Assembly (NCBI GenBank): GCA_964462685.1
Contig: CAYWYR010000011.1
Location: 1-64,000, forward strand
DNA length: 64,000 nt
Direction: 5' to 3'
DNA from: CAYWYR01 sp964462685
GTDB taxonomy: Bacteria > Bacteroidota > Ignavibacteria > Kapaibacteriales > UBA2268
Below are positions 54,365-63,774 of this stretch, in pieces. The notes under the pieces were generated by a model. The model saw only the letters and a list, made by a program, of their open reading frames with translations, searched no databases and was not told the origin of the DNA. The first letter of the stretch is position 1, and every line of letters begins with the position of its first letter. The translations under genes and the position numbers were made by a program.

Positions 54365-54399
54365 AAAGCCCGTCAATTCATTTTGATGGGCTTTTTTTT
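54365..54399 (+). terminator. Terminator of the large GLUG gene
   Basis: AAAGCCCGTCAA (54365-54376) pairs with TTGATGGGCTTT (54383-54394) in a 12-bp stem with one wobble and a 6-base loop, then a T-run to 54399. Confidence 0.92.
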
Positions 54400-54469
54400 G
54401 TTTTTATCTGTTACTTTTTCTCACTAAGAATTGTTATTCAAATATCATCTATACAGAAAAGGGGAATCC

Positions 54470-55962
54470 ATGAGAATTTATTACTGATCATAGCACTATG
54501 CTTAAGTGTAGCATATTCATTTGCACAAACTGAGCCTCATGTACCTATTGATCTGGATAACGACGGCAGACTCAACATAACAAGGCTAGAGCATCTGAAA
54601 TGGCTATCTGAGAGCCCTTATGCCGATCTTGCGAGAGACTATGAACTGGATAATGATATCGATGCAAGTGATTCAAAAAACTGGAATGATGGTAAAGGGT
54701 TTATTCCGATTGGGTATAATGATAATTGGAATGATATTAAACCATTCACAGGATTATTTCATGGCCAAAGGCATACCATATCAAATCTTTATATATATAA
54801 TTCAAACCGGTATGGATCAACATTTATAAATATCCTGCAGGGTCAGGTCTTATACCTTAATCTCGAAAATTGTGACTTCGGAGGTAGTGGCTACGCTGCT
54901 GGAATATCAACCCGAGTAGATTCCACGGCGCTTATAGATAACTGTACCTTCAGTGGCAGGCTTTCAGCAAGCAGAGCAGCCGGAGGATTGGCTCTATCTA
55001 ATTCCGGGGTGATATATCAATCTGATTTTATCGGTGATATTGTTATAGAAGAAGATGATGTGAATTCCTCTGTCGCTGGCGGGATAGCTGCCGATAATAA
55101 TTACCGTATTATTGAATGTAGCGCACAAGGAAGTATCACCTCTAACAAAAAAGGCGGGATAGTAGAAACAAATACCGATTCGATTTATGGGTGTTCAGTT
55201 GATATAAAATTTTATGGAAATGGAATTACAGGTGGACTAGTAGGTGAGAATCAAGGTGCTATAATTCAATCCTATGCATTAGGTGACATTTATGATATCA
55301 CTAGTTATTGCGGTGGGCTGATCGGCTATCAATTTAGTGAGCGGCCAGTAAGTGATTGCTACACCAAAATAAACTGCACAGACGAAAACGCAAAATTCGG
55401 CACAATAGTAGGTATAATGAGTGATGGAAGTATAAGAAATTCGTATCATACTGGTGAAGTATGGAATAATCAAAGAACAAATCTCAATTTTTATATTTCA
55501 AATGCAGGTTTCTCTGGCATTTTGTTCTGCTATTATAACGAAGACAGATTAATGAATGGCCTAACAACCAAGCACGAATGGGCAAGAAACTCCAATGAGC
55601 TAAAAAACGAGAATACGTTCACCACCTGGGGTTTCTATAAAACATGGGCTATTGATCCCGCTATAAATGACGGATACCCCTATCTTCAAAATAACAAATG
55701 TGAGTTGTCTCTTACTGGAATAAAAGAATCTGAACGGACTACTCACGAAATCACGATCTATCCAAAACCCGCTCTGAACAAAATAAATTTAGAAGGGGGA
55801 GAAAATTTCATAAGCTACTCAATATATGATACATCAGGAAAGTTTATATCGAAAGGCTCTGAAAGTACTATAAACATTGAGCATTTGAACCCTGGTGCAT
55901 ACATGATATATATGATAACGGCAGAAGGTAAGGTTGCTTCAAAAAACTTTGTGAAAAAATAA
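54470..55962 (+). CDS. GLUG-type surface protein with T9SS tail, apparent start-region frameshift
   Basis: About 500 residues. A signal peptide (NLLLIIALCLSVAYSFAQ), the Asp-rich first module (HVPIDLDNDGRLNITRLEHL), degenerate GLUG repeats (GITGGLVGENQGAIIQSYAL), and a T9SS tail (YPKPALNKINLEGGENFISY ... NPGAYMIYMIT) are all present. ATG 54470 has a good ribosome-binding site (AGGGGA at 54460-54465) but is in the wrong frame: it runs ATG-AGA-ATT-TAT-TAC-TGA. One extra A would give Met-Arg-Asn-Leu-Leu-Leu and join the signal peptide. The frame is open back to 54355, but that ATG is inside the upstream terminator and cannot be the start. This is a one-base deletion or a sequencing error. Confidence 0.78.
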
Positions 55963-56051
55963 CGGAATCTGGTAACCTTAAAGTAAATCAAGCGTTATAG
56001 CGGACTGTTATGGTTGGCAGAAAAGAATTTCGCAATTATTTTACAATAAGC

Positions 56052-56082
56052 TTGCAAATGTCAAATCCCATCCATATATTTG
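56052..56082 (+). promoter_or_regulatory. Candidate str-operon promoter
   Basis: TATATTTG at 56075-56082 matches the TAnnTTTG -7 element exactly. A TTG at 56052-56054 lies 20 bases upstream, near the -33 TTTG position. It is 38 bases before the rpsL start, in the only non-coding region upstream of the ribosomal cluster. Confidence 0.55.
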
Positions 56083-56119
56083 TAAGCTCTTTTGATACAG
56101 AACAGAACAAAAAGAAGAT

Positions 56120-56500
56120 ATGCCAACAATAAGCCAACTAGTAAGAAAAGGACGCAAGAAGCAGGTTAAGAAATCTAAATCTCTTGCCCTTAAGAACTGC
56201 CCTCAGAGAAAAGGCGTTTGTACTCGTGTTTACACTACAACACCTAAGAAGCCGAACTCGGCACTTAGGAAAGTTGCTCGTGTAAGGCTTACTTCTGGTA
56301 TCGAGGTTTCGGCGTATATCCCCGGTGAAGGCCATAACCTTCAAGAGCACTCTCTTGTTTATGTTCGTGGCGGTAGAGTAAAAGATTTGCCTGGTGTGAA
56401 ATACCACGTAATTCGCGGAGTAGCTGATACTCAAGGTGTTGCAAACCGCGTGCAAGGTAAATCGAAGTATGGCGCTAAGAAGAAAAAAGCCACTAAGTAA
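56120..56500 (+). CDS. rpsL: 30S ribosomal protein S12
   Basis: A 126-residue decoding-centre protein. Family blocks are PTISQLVRKGRKK, QRKGVCTRVYTTTPKKPNSA (the streptomycin/aspartate-methylation region) and YIPGEGHNLQEHSLVYVRGG. It starts the str operon. Unusually for bacteria, rpoB/rpoC do not precede it. Confidence 0.99.
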   Translation: MPTISQLVRKGRKKQVKKSKSLALKNCPQRKGVCTRVYTTTPKKPNSALRKVARVRLTSGIEVSAYIPGEGHNLQEHSLVYVRGGRVKDLPGVKYHVIRGVADTQGVANRVQGKSKYGAKKKKATK

Positions 56501-56546
56501 CAAGCTGCATTATCAAGAGAATTAACGCTACAAAAGCTGAAGTAAG

Positions 56547-57014
56547 ATGAGAAAGAAAAAAGCATTAAAAAGACACATACTCCCTGATCCAAAGTATAAT
56601 GATTTCACACTTGCGAAGTTCATCAACAATATTATGATGGACGGTAAAAAGAACACCGCGCGTGCTCTTGTTTACGGCGCTTTCGACATCATACAAGAAA
56701 AGACTGGTGAAGATCCGCTGGAAGTTTTCAAAAAAGCTCTTAGCAATGTAGCGCCTGTACTTGAAGTAAAGTCTCGCCGTGTTGGTGGTGCAACTTATCA
56801 AGTGCCTCAGGAAGTAAGAGAAGAAAGAAGAATCGCTCTGGCTACTCGCTGGATCAAGACTTACTCTTCTTCGAGAAGAGAAAAAACTATGAGCCAAAAA
56901 CTGGCTAACGAACTGATGGCCGCCTATAAAGGCGAAGGTTCAGCAGTTAAGAAGAAAGACGATACGCACAGAATGGCAGAGGCCAACAAAGCGTTTGCCC
57001 ACTTTAGGTGGTAA
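56547..57014 (+). CDS. rpsG: 30S ribosomal protein S7
   Basis: A 155-residue primary 16S rRNA-binding protein of the small-subunit head. It has the family start MRKKKALKRHILPDPKY and the block KSRRVGGATYQVPQEV. Sits between rpsL and fusA, in the standard order. Confidence 0.99.
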   Translation: MRKKKALKRHILPDPKYNDFTLAKFINNIMMDGKKNTARALVYGAFDIIQEKTGEDPLEVFKKALSNVAPVLEVKSRRVGGATYQVPQEVREERRIALATRWIKTYSSSRREKTMSQKLANELMAAYKGEGSAVKKKDDTHRMAEANKAFAHFRW

Positions 57015-57053
57015 AAGCATTACAGTTCTTTGAAAATTTAACTCTCTGATATT

Positions 57054-59093
57054 ATGTCACAGCTAATCGATATAGACATTATACGCAACATTGGTATAAT
57101 GGCACACATCGACGCTGGCAAGACAACCACTACCGAAAGAATGCTGTTTTATTCAGGATTCCTTCACAGAATGGGCGAAGTTCATGAAGGCAGTGCTTTC
57201 ATGGATTATATGGAGCAAGAGCGAGAACGAGGTATAACTATAACCGCAGCAGCTACACCCCTCAAGTGGAAAGATCATCACATCAATATAATCGATACTC
57301 CTGGGCACGTTGATTTTACAGCAGAAGTTCAGAGATCATTACGTGTATTGGATGGAGCTGTAGCAGTACTTGATGCTGTAAGTGGCGTAGAGCCACAAAC
57401 AGAAACAGTATGGAGACAGGCTGATGAGTACAATGTGCCAAGACTAGTGTTTATCAACAAAATGGATAGAGCAGGGGCTGATTTTTACGCAGCATTACAG
57501 TCCATAGTTGATAGATTTGGAGCAAATGCAGTACCAGTCGAACTTCCGATAGGTGCCGAGTCTGATTTCCGTGGTGTTATTGACCTGAGATCGATGAAAG
57601 CCTATGAATTCGACACGGAGGATTTCGGAAAGATCTATAAAGAAATAGAAATGCCTACGGAATTCAATGACAAAGCAATAGAATTCAGAACAAAGCTTAT
57701 CGATTCCGTTATAGAACAAGATGAAGATATGATGCTTGCATATCTGGAAGGTGAAGAGCCAACTGCAAGTGATCTTGACATACTTATAAGAAAAGCTACG
57801 CTAGCTGGAACTATGGTGCCAGTATTGTGCGGTTCAGCATTAAAGAATATTGGCATTCAACCGATACTTGATGCCGTTGTATCATACTTGCCGTCACCGA
57901 GTGATATTTCCGAGTATGAAGGGTTCAAGCCTGATACCGAACATAAAGAGATAAGAAAGTCTGTTTATGAAGAGCCTTTTTCTGGACTAGCTTTTAAAGT
58001 ACAGACTGATCTTTTTGTAGGAAAGCTTGTGTATGTAAGGATTTACAGCGGCGTATTGGAAGTTGGAGATTCAGTAATGAACACTTCCATAGGAAAAAGA
58101 GAGAGAGTTAATAAGATAGTACGGATGACTTCCAATAAAAGGGAAGAAATTCAGAAAGCAGGAGCAGGCGATATAGTCGCACTCCCGTCACTAAGAATGA
58201 CAAGAACAGGTGAAACGCTTTCTGATGACAAAAATCCTATTATCTATGAAAAGATAAATTTCTTAGAGCCTGTTATAAAACAGTCTGTAGAAGCAAAAAC
58301 GCTTTTTGACAGAAAAAAGCTCTTAGATGTATTAGAAAAATTTGTTGATGAAGACCCGACTTTCAGATTTGAAAATGATGAAGAAAGCGGTCAGATATTA
58401 ATAAGCGGAGTTGGCGAGCTCCACCTTGAGATAATCAAGGACAGGTTGGACAGAGAGTTCAAATTGCCTGTAAGAGTGGGTAAACCACAAGTCGCATACC
58501 GAGAAAAAGTTCTCGGTGAAATTGAAAAATCAGCCGTATTTGAGGAAACTATCAGCGGCAAGACACAGTTTGGGGAAGTGACCGTATCAATCGGTCCAGA
58601 AGACAGCGATTCCGACGCCGCCCAACTTGTCAAAGCTGAAAAGTCCGTGCCTCGCTCAGTAACGGATGCTGCAGTGAGCGGTGCTAAGGATTCACTCCAG
58701 ATCGGGACCAATGGCTACCCTTTGATCGATACTCGCCTGAGTATCAGATCTATTGGCTATGTACCGGATAAGACCACTGAATTAGGCACAAAGATAGCAG
58801 CCGGTAGGGCGGTAAGTGATGCTATCAGGAGTATAGGAACGGAACTTTTCGAACCTTACTTCAAAGTTGAGGTAACTCTACCAGAAGAATTTCTGGGTGA
58901 TATTATCTCGGACTTGAATTCTCGAAACGGAAAAATAGAGACAGTAGATCAAAAATCTGGGTTACAGGTAGTGACAGCGGGAGTACCGCTTTCACGGATG
59001 TTCGGATATGTAACAGCTTTAAGGTCTATGTCACAGGGAAGAGCGTCATATAGTATGACATTCTCCCACTATGAAAGAATAGAAAATCGTTGA
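57054..59093 (+). CDS. fusA: Elongation factor G, mtEFG2/spdEFG2-like
   Basis: An EF-G of 679 residues in the str operon. GTPase motifs are AHIDAGKTTTTERMLFYSG, NIIDTPGHVDFTAEVQRSLR and NKMDRAGADFY. Features such as FMDYMEQERERGITITAAAT and VPVLCGSALKNIGIQPILDA look most like mitochondrial EFG2 and the spdEFG2 group, which catalyses ribosome recycling rather than translocation. The C-terminus ends soon after domain V without the extended tail of the other EF-G. Having the EFG2-like form in the str position, with EFG1 elsewhere at 45257, is unusual and is discussed in the findings. Confidence 0.95.
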   Translation: MSQLIDIDIIRNIGIMAHIDAGKTTTTERMLFYSGFLHRMGEVHEGSAFMDYMEQERERGITITAAATPLKWKDHHINIIDTPGHVDFTAEVQRSLRVLDGAVAVLDAVSGVEPQTETVWRQADEYNVPRLVFINKMDRAGADFYAALQSIVDRFGANAVPVELPIGAESDFRGVIDLRSMKAYEFDTEDFGKIYKEIEMPTEFNDKAIEFRTKLIDSVIEQDEDMMLAYLEGEEPTASDLDILIRKATLAGTMVPVLCGSALKNIGIQPILDAVVSYLPSPSDISEYEGFKPDTEHKEIRKSVYEEPFSGLAFKVQTDLFVGKLVYVRIYSGVLEVGDSVMNTSIGKRERVNKIVRMTSNKREEIQKAGAGDIVALPSLRMTRTGETLSDDKNPIIYEKINFLEPVIKQSVEAKTLFDRKKLLDVLEKFVDEDPTFRFENDEESGQILISGVGELHLEIIKDRLDREFKLPVRVGKPQVAYREKVLGEIEKSAVFEETISGKTQFGEVTVSIGPEDSDSDAAQLVKAEKSVPRSVTDAAVSGAKDSLQIGTNGYPLIDTRLSIRSIGYVPDKTTELGTKIAAGRAVSDAIRSIGTELFEPYFKVEVTLPEEFLGDIISDLNSRNGKIETVDQKSGLQVVTAGVPLSRMFGYVTALRSMSQGRASYSMTFSHYERIENR

Positions 59094-59130
59094 TTTGTTT
59101 GTTAATTAATTAAATTCTTGGAGCTATAAA

Positions 59131-60339
59131 ATGGCTAAAGAGAAATTTGACCGGTCGAAACCCCACGTGAACGTTGGAACAATCGGCCACGTTGACCACG
59201 GTAAAACTACACTTACAGCTGCCATCTCTGGTGCGCTTGCAGTGAAAGGTACTTCTCAGGCACGCTCGTTCGATTCAATCGACAACGCGCCGGAAGAAAA
59301 AGCTCGTGGTATAACTATCGCTACGGCACACGTTGAGTATGAGACTGAAAACAGACACTATGCTCACGTTGACTGCCCAGGTCACGCGGATTACGTAAAA
59401 AATATGATCACAGGTGCAGCCCAGATGGACGGTGCGATACTTGTAGTTGCAGCGACTGACGGCCCTATGCCTCAGACTCGTGAGCATATCCTTCTGGCTC
59501 GCCAGGTAGGTGTGCCTCGTATCGTTGTCTTCATGAACAAGATCGATATCGCTGACGAAGAACTGGCTGAGCTTGTTGAAATGGAAGTAAGAGAACTTCT
59601 TTCATCTTATGAGTTCCCTGGAGATGATATCCCAATCATCAAAGGTTCTGCTCTTAAAGCGCTTGAAGCAGCTTCTACGGAAGGTGTTGGTGCTGATGAT
59701 GAAAGACTACAATCAATATATGAGCTTATGGATAACGTGGATGAATACATCCCGACTCCTGAGCGTGATACAGAAAAACCTTTCCTAATGCCTGTTGAGG
59801 ACGTATTCTCAATAACAGGTCGCGGTACGGTAGCTACTGGCCGTATCGAAAGAGGTAAAGTATTTGTAAACACAGAAGTTGAGATCGTAGGTTTTGGTCT
59901 GCAGAAAAAAACTACTTGTACTGGTATCGAGATGTTCAGAAAACTTCTTGACGAAGGTTTCGCCGGCGATAACGTTGGCCTGCTCCTAAGGGGTGTTGAC
60001 AAGAACGAGATACAAAGAGGTATGGTAATATCTGCTCCTGGCACGATACATCCTCACGACAAGTTCAACGCACAGATCTACGTACTTAAGAAAGAAGAAG
60101 GCGGCAGACACACACCTTTCTTTACTGGATATCGTCCACAGTTCTACTTCAGAACAACTGACGTAACAGGATCAATGGATCTTCCAGAAGGAACAGAGAT
60201 GGTAATGCCTGGTGATAACCTGGACAACGCTTCGATAGAGCTAATCGCTCCGATAGCGATGGACGAAGGACTACGTTTCGCAATCCGTGAGGGTGGTAGA
60301 ACAGTAGGTGCAGGTATCGTAACTAAGATCATCAATTAA
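59131..60339 (+). CDS. tuf: Elongation factor Tu
   Basis: EF-Tu, 402 residues, carries aminoacyl-tRNA to the ribosome. GTPase motifs GHVDHGKTTLTAAIS, DCPGHADYVKNMITG and MNKIDIADEE are intact. Domain II/III motifs follow (FLMPVEDVFSITGRGTVATG). It is preceded by GGAG (59119-59122). Only one tuf copy is in this window. Confidence 0.99.
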   Translation: MAKEKFDRSKPHVNVGTIGHVDHGKTTLTAAISGALAVKGTSQARSFDSIDNAPEEKARGITIATAHVEYETENRHYAHVDCPGHADYVKNMITGAAQMDGAILVVAATDGPMPQTREHILLARQVGVPRIVVFMNKIDIADEELAELVEMEVRELLSSYEFPGDDIPIIKGSALKALEAASTEGVGADDERLQSIYELMDNVDEYIPTPERDTEKPFLMPVEDVFSITGRGTVATGRIERGKVFVNTEVEIVGFGLQKKTTCTGIEMFRKLLDEGFAGDNVGLLLRGVDKNEIQRGMVISAPGTIHPHDKFNAQIYVLKKEEGGRHTPFFTGYRPQFYFRTTDVTGSMDLPEGTEMVMPGDNLDNASIELIAPIAMDEGLRFAIREGGRTVGAGIVTKIIN

Positions 60340-60362
60340 GCTAATAGCTATCGAGGAATAAA

Positions 60363-60671
60363 TTGGCTACACAGAAAATAAGAATCAAGCTCAAATCGTA
60401 TGATCATAATCTGATCGACAAATCGAGCGAACGTATAGTCAAAACTGTGAAGCAGACGGGAGCAGTGGTGTCAGGACCGATACCACTGCCTACCGACAAG
60501 ACAGTCTATACGGTGAACCGCTCACCTCACGTTGACAAAAAGTCAAGAGAGCAGTTCGAGACACGCGTTCACAAGAGACTGATCGACATATTTAGTTCTT
60601 CTCAGAAAACCATCGACTCGCTGATGAAACTGGAACTTCCAGCCGGTGTGGATGTAGAAGTAAAAGTTTAA
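60363..60671 (+). CDS. rpsJ: 30S ribosomal protein S10
   Basis: A 102-residue protein starting with TTG 60363. The family start IRIKLKSYDHNLIDKSSERI and the loop GPIPLPTDKTVYTV are intact. It binds the 30S head and also NusB/NusG in antitermination. First gene of the S10 operon proper, 23 bases after tuf. Confidence 0.98.
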   Translation: MATQKIRIKLKSYDHNLIDKSSERIVKTVKQTGAVVSGPIPLPTDKTVYTVNRSPHVDKKSREQFETRVHKRLIDIFSSSQKTIDSLMKLELPAGVDVEVKV

Positions 60672-60680
60672 GGAAACGAA

Positions 60681-61304
60681 ATGCAAGCCGCGATTTTAGG
60701 AAAAAAAGTAGGGATGACCAGCTATTATACAAATGATGGCCGGCAAATTCCTTGCACTGTGATACAAGCTGGCCCGTGCCCTGTTATCACTAAGAAAAGT
60801 GACGATACCGACGGTTACCGTTCAGTACAGATCGCTTACGGTGCAAAACCAGAAAGAACGACAAATATGCCTGATATGGGTCAGTTCAGAAAAGCAGGTG
60901 TCTCGCCTCACTATCATCTCAGAGAGTTCAGAGACTTTGATACTGATGTTGAGACAGGAAGCGAACTGACAATTGAGCAGTTTGAAGTCGGTGACAAACT
61001 TAAGATTTCCGGTAAGTCCAAGGGGCGCGGATTTCAGGGTGTGATGAAAAGACACAACTTCGGCGGTGTGGGTATGACTACTCACGGCCAGTCAGACCGT
61101 CAGCGTCACCCGGGTTCAATCGGCCAGTCGTCAGATTCATCTCGCGTATTCAAAGGTATCCGGATGGCCGGCAGAATGGGCGGAAAACGTACGACAGTGC
61201 GGAATCTAATGATAGTCGATATAATTGAAGATAAAAATTTGATATTGGTGCAGGGAAGTGTACCAGGTGCTGCTAACACAGTGCTAGAAATCGTAAAGCT
61301 CTAA
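60681..61304 (+). CDS. rplC: 50S ribosomal protein L3
   Basis: A 207-residue early 50S assembly protein that reaches near the peptidyl transferase centre. Features: LGKKVGMTSYYTNDGRQIPC at the N-terminus and the conserved loop HNFGGVGMTTHGQSDRQRHP. Nine bases after rpsJ. Confidence 0.99.
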   Translation: MQAAILGKKVGMTSYYTNDGRQIPCTVIQAGPCPVITKKSDDTDGYRSVQIAYGAKPERTTNMPDMGQFRKAGVSPHYHLREFRDFDTDVETGSELTIEQFEVGDKLKISGKSKGRGFQGVMKRHNFGGVGMTTHGQSDRQRHPGSIGQSSDSSRVFKGIRMAGRMGGKRTTVRNLMIVDIIEDKNLILVQGSVPGAANTVLEIVKL

Positions 61305-61314
61305 GGCTAAAAGA

Positions 61315-61941
61315 ATGCAGATAGATCTATATACAAAAGATGGAAACGTATCAGGACAGGTTGAGCTGAGCGATGACGTGTTTGCTATCGAGCCAAACGA
61401 ACATGCGATACACCTTTCTATAGTTACACATCTTGCCAGAAAAAGACAAGGTACTCACAAAACAAAAGTGAGACACGAGGTTTCAGGTGGCGGCAGAAAG
61501 CCATGGAAACAAAAAGGTAGAGGCACGGCACGTGCCGGTTCCACAAGATCTCCGATATGGATTGGCGGTGGTACGATACACGGGCCAAAACCACATGAGT
61601 ATAATCTCAAGCTACCAAAAAAAATGAACAGACTTGGTAGAAAGTCGGCTTTGAGTTTAAGAGCTCAAGAGAACAACCTGATGGTTATAGATTCTCTGGC
61701 TTTTGATACTCCAAAGACAAAAGAATTCTACTCTGTTCTGAAAAAACTGAATCTGAATGATACAAAAGTATTAGTACTGGTTTCCGATAGTGATACCAAC
61801 GCATACAAATCATCCAGAAATATAAAAGGCATCAAACTTACGCCTTCGACAGAAGCATCTACTTACGATATCATGTCTCATAGCAAAGTATTGTTCGTAA
61901 AAGACGCTGTCGCAAATTTAGAAGAAGTCCTGAAGAACTAA
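61315..61941 (+). CDS. rplD: 50S ribosomal protein L4
   Basis: A 208-residue protein lining the exit tunnel. The tunnel loop KPWKQKGRGTARAGSTRSPI and the block PKPHEYNLKLPKKMNRLGRK are clear. In E. coli L4 represses its own operon; whether it does so here is not visible. Confidence 0.98.
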   Translation: MQIDLYTKDGNVSGQVELSDDVFAIEPNEHAIHLSIVTHLARKRQGTHKTKVRHEVSGGGRKPWKQKGRGTARAGSTRSPIWIGGGTIHGPKPHEYNLKLPKKMNRLGRKSALSLRAQENNLMVIDSLAFDTPKTKEFYSVLKKLNLNDTKVLVLVSDSDTNAYKSSRNIKGIKLTPSTEASTYDIMSHSKVLFVKDAVANLEEVLKN

Positions 61942-61960
61942 TTCAATACGGTACAAAAAA

Positions 61961-62257
61961 ATGATTCAGGTCATAAGAAAACCAATAATTACAGAGAAAG
62001 GTATGAAGCTCGCAGAAATGGGCCAGTACATGTTCGAAGTAACTATGGATTCAAATAAGATACAGATCAAGAAAGCTGTAGAAGAGATGTTCGATGTCAA
62101 TGTTAGGAGTGTAAGAACTGCTATCCGTAAAGGAAAACATAAGACTCGTATGACTCGAAAAGGAATGATGAGAGGCAAGTTCGCTGATAGAAAAAGAGCT
62201 TATGTCACTTTGGCAGAAGGTCAGTCAATCGAACTGGTATCCGGAGGAGAAGAATAA
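61961..62257 (+). CDS. rplW: 50S ribosomal protein L23
   Basis: A 98-residue protein at the exit-tunnel rim that docks trigger factor and SRP. It has RKPIITEKGMKLAEMGQYMF and the loop KGKHKTRMTRKGMMRG. Its stop codon overlaps the rplB start (TAATG). Confidence 0.98.
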   Translation: MIQVIRKPIITEKGMKLAEMGQYMFEVTMDSNKIQIKKAVEEMFDVNVRSVRTAIRKGKHKTRMTRKGMMRGKFADRKRAYVTLAEGQSIELVSGGEE

Positions 62258-63099
62258 TGGCTATTAGAATACTAAAACCAATTACGCCCGGTACACGCTT
62301 CTACTCAGTAGCGGCTTTCGATGAGATAACGACGGATAAACCTTACAAACCTCTTCTAGAGCCTATCAAGAAGTCCGGCGGTAGAAATAATACCGGTAGG
62401 ATTACTTCTCGCCACAGAGGTGGCGGGCACAAAAGAATGTACCGTAAGATAGATTTCAAAAGAAATCTGAAAGATATCCCAGCAGAAGTTCTTACTATTG
62501 AATACGATCCAAACCGTTCAGCTCGTATAGCTTTGGTGCAGTACGAAAACGGTGAAAAACGTTATATACTCGCACCTCACAAGTTGCAGGTCGGTGCTAA
62601 GATTGTCACGAGCCCAAATGCCGAGTATAAAGATGGTAACGCGTTGCCGTTAGAGAAAATACCTTTAGGCCTTAACGTTCACAATATTGAACTTAAGCCT
62701 GGTAAAGGCGGACAAATGGCCAGATCTGCTGGTGCGTCCTGCCAACTGGTAGCAGTTGAAAGCAGATACGCCACCCTCAAAATGCCTTCAGGTGAAATGA
62801 GAATGGTGCCGAAAGAATGCTATGCAACACTGGGTCAGGTTTCTAACATCGATCATGAAAACGTTTTGCTCGGTAAAGCCGGTAGGAACAGATGGAAAGG
62901 TATCAGACCTCAGACTCGCGGTATGGCGATGAACCCGGTCGATCACCCGATGGGTGGTGGTGAAGGTACTTCAAAATCAGGTGGTGGCCGTCAGCACCCG
63001 AGATCGCCTTGGGGTAAATACGCTAAGGGTCTGAAGACGAGAAAGAATAAGAAAGCTAGTAACAAGATGATCGTGAGATCACGTAAATCTAAAAAGTAA
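62257..63099 (+). CDS. rplB: 50S ribosomal protein L2
   Basis: A 280-residue core protein of the peptidyl transferase region. It has the family block GRNNTGRITSRHRGGGHKRM, the SH3-like and C-terminal domain with NPVDHPMGGGEGTSKSGGG, and the basic tail. Coupled to rplW by a one-base overlap. Confidence 0.99.
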   Translation: MAIRILKPITPGTRFYSVAAFDEITTDKPYKPLLEPIKKSGGRNNTGRITSRHRGGGHKRMYRKIDFKRNLKDIPAEVLTIEYDPNRSARIALVQYENGEKRYILAPHKLQVGAKIVTSPNAEYKDGNALPLEKIPLGLNVHNIELKPGKGGQMARSAGASCQLVAVESRYATLKMPSGEMRMVPKECYATLGQVSNIDHENVLLGKAGRNRWKGIRPQTRGMAMNPVDHPMGGGEGTSKSGGGRQHPRSPWGKYAKGLKTRKNKKASNKMIVRSRKSKK

Positions 63100-63110
63100 G
63101 CCAACGTAAT

Positions 63111-63398
63111 ATGTCAAGATCACTAAAAAAAGGATTCTTCGTCAGCTTAAGGCTATTTGATAGAATCGAAAAAATGAACGAAGCAAACGAGAAGAAAGTA
63201 GTTAAGACCTGGTCAAGGGCTTCAACTATACTTCCTGAGTTCGTTGGCCATACAATAGCCGTACATAACGGCAAAAGTTTCATACCGGTTTTCGTAACAG
63301 AAAACATGGTAGGGCACAAACTGGGCGAGTTCGCTCCGACAAGAAATTACCGCGGTCACGCGGGACACCGTAAAGAAGCCCGAAAAGGCGGTAAATAA
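63111..63398 (+). CDS. rpsS: 30S ribosomal protein S19
   Basis: A 95-residue head protein. It begins MSRSLKKGFFVSLRLFDRIE and carries VGHTIAVHNGKSFIPVFVTE and the conserved LGEFAPTRNYRGH. Normal operon position. Confidence 0.99.
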   Translation: MSRSLKKGFFVSLRLFDRIEKMNEANEKKVVKTWSRASTILPEFVGHTIAVHNGKSFIPVFVTENMVGHKLGEFAPTRNYRGHAGHRKEARKGGK

Positions 63399-63409
63399 GG
63401 TATATCGAA

Positions 63410-63760
63410 ATGGAAGCAAGAGCCTTAAAAAAATATATACGCTGCTCCCCTCGTAAAATGAGATTGGTCATAGACCAGATTCGTGGGAAAAGAGTAGAAG
63501 ACGCGTTCAATATCCTGAAATTCCTGCCAAATATGGCAGCAGAGGAAGCTACTAGAGTGGTTCAGTCCGCTTACAGCAACCTCCAATACAAGAATATGGA
63601 TAGTGGTGAAAGGGTTAACCCTGATGAAGTGTATGTGAAAGTCATACATTCCGATCCTGGGCCGACCATGCGGAGAATACTTCCAGCACCACAAGGTAGA
63701 GCGTTTAGAATAAGAAAGCGTTCCAACCATTTGACAGTAGTTGTCGGAACCAAAAACTAA
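63410..63760 (+). CDS. rplV: 50S ribosomal protein L22
   Basis: A 116-residue tunnel protein. It has RCSPRKMRLVIDQIRGKRVE and the loop PAPQGRAFRIRKRSNHLTVV that protrudes into the exit tunnel. Follows rpsS by 11 bases. Confidence 0.98.
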   Translation: MEARALKKYIRCSPRKMRLVIDQIRGKRVEDAFNILKFLPNMAAEEATRVVQSAYSNLQYKNMDSGERVNPDEVYVKVIHSDPGPTMRRILPAPQGRAFRIRKRSNHLTVVVGTKN

Positions 63761-63774
63761 TTCGAGGAAAGACT

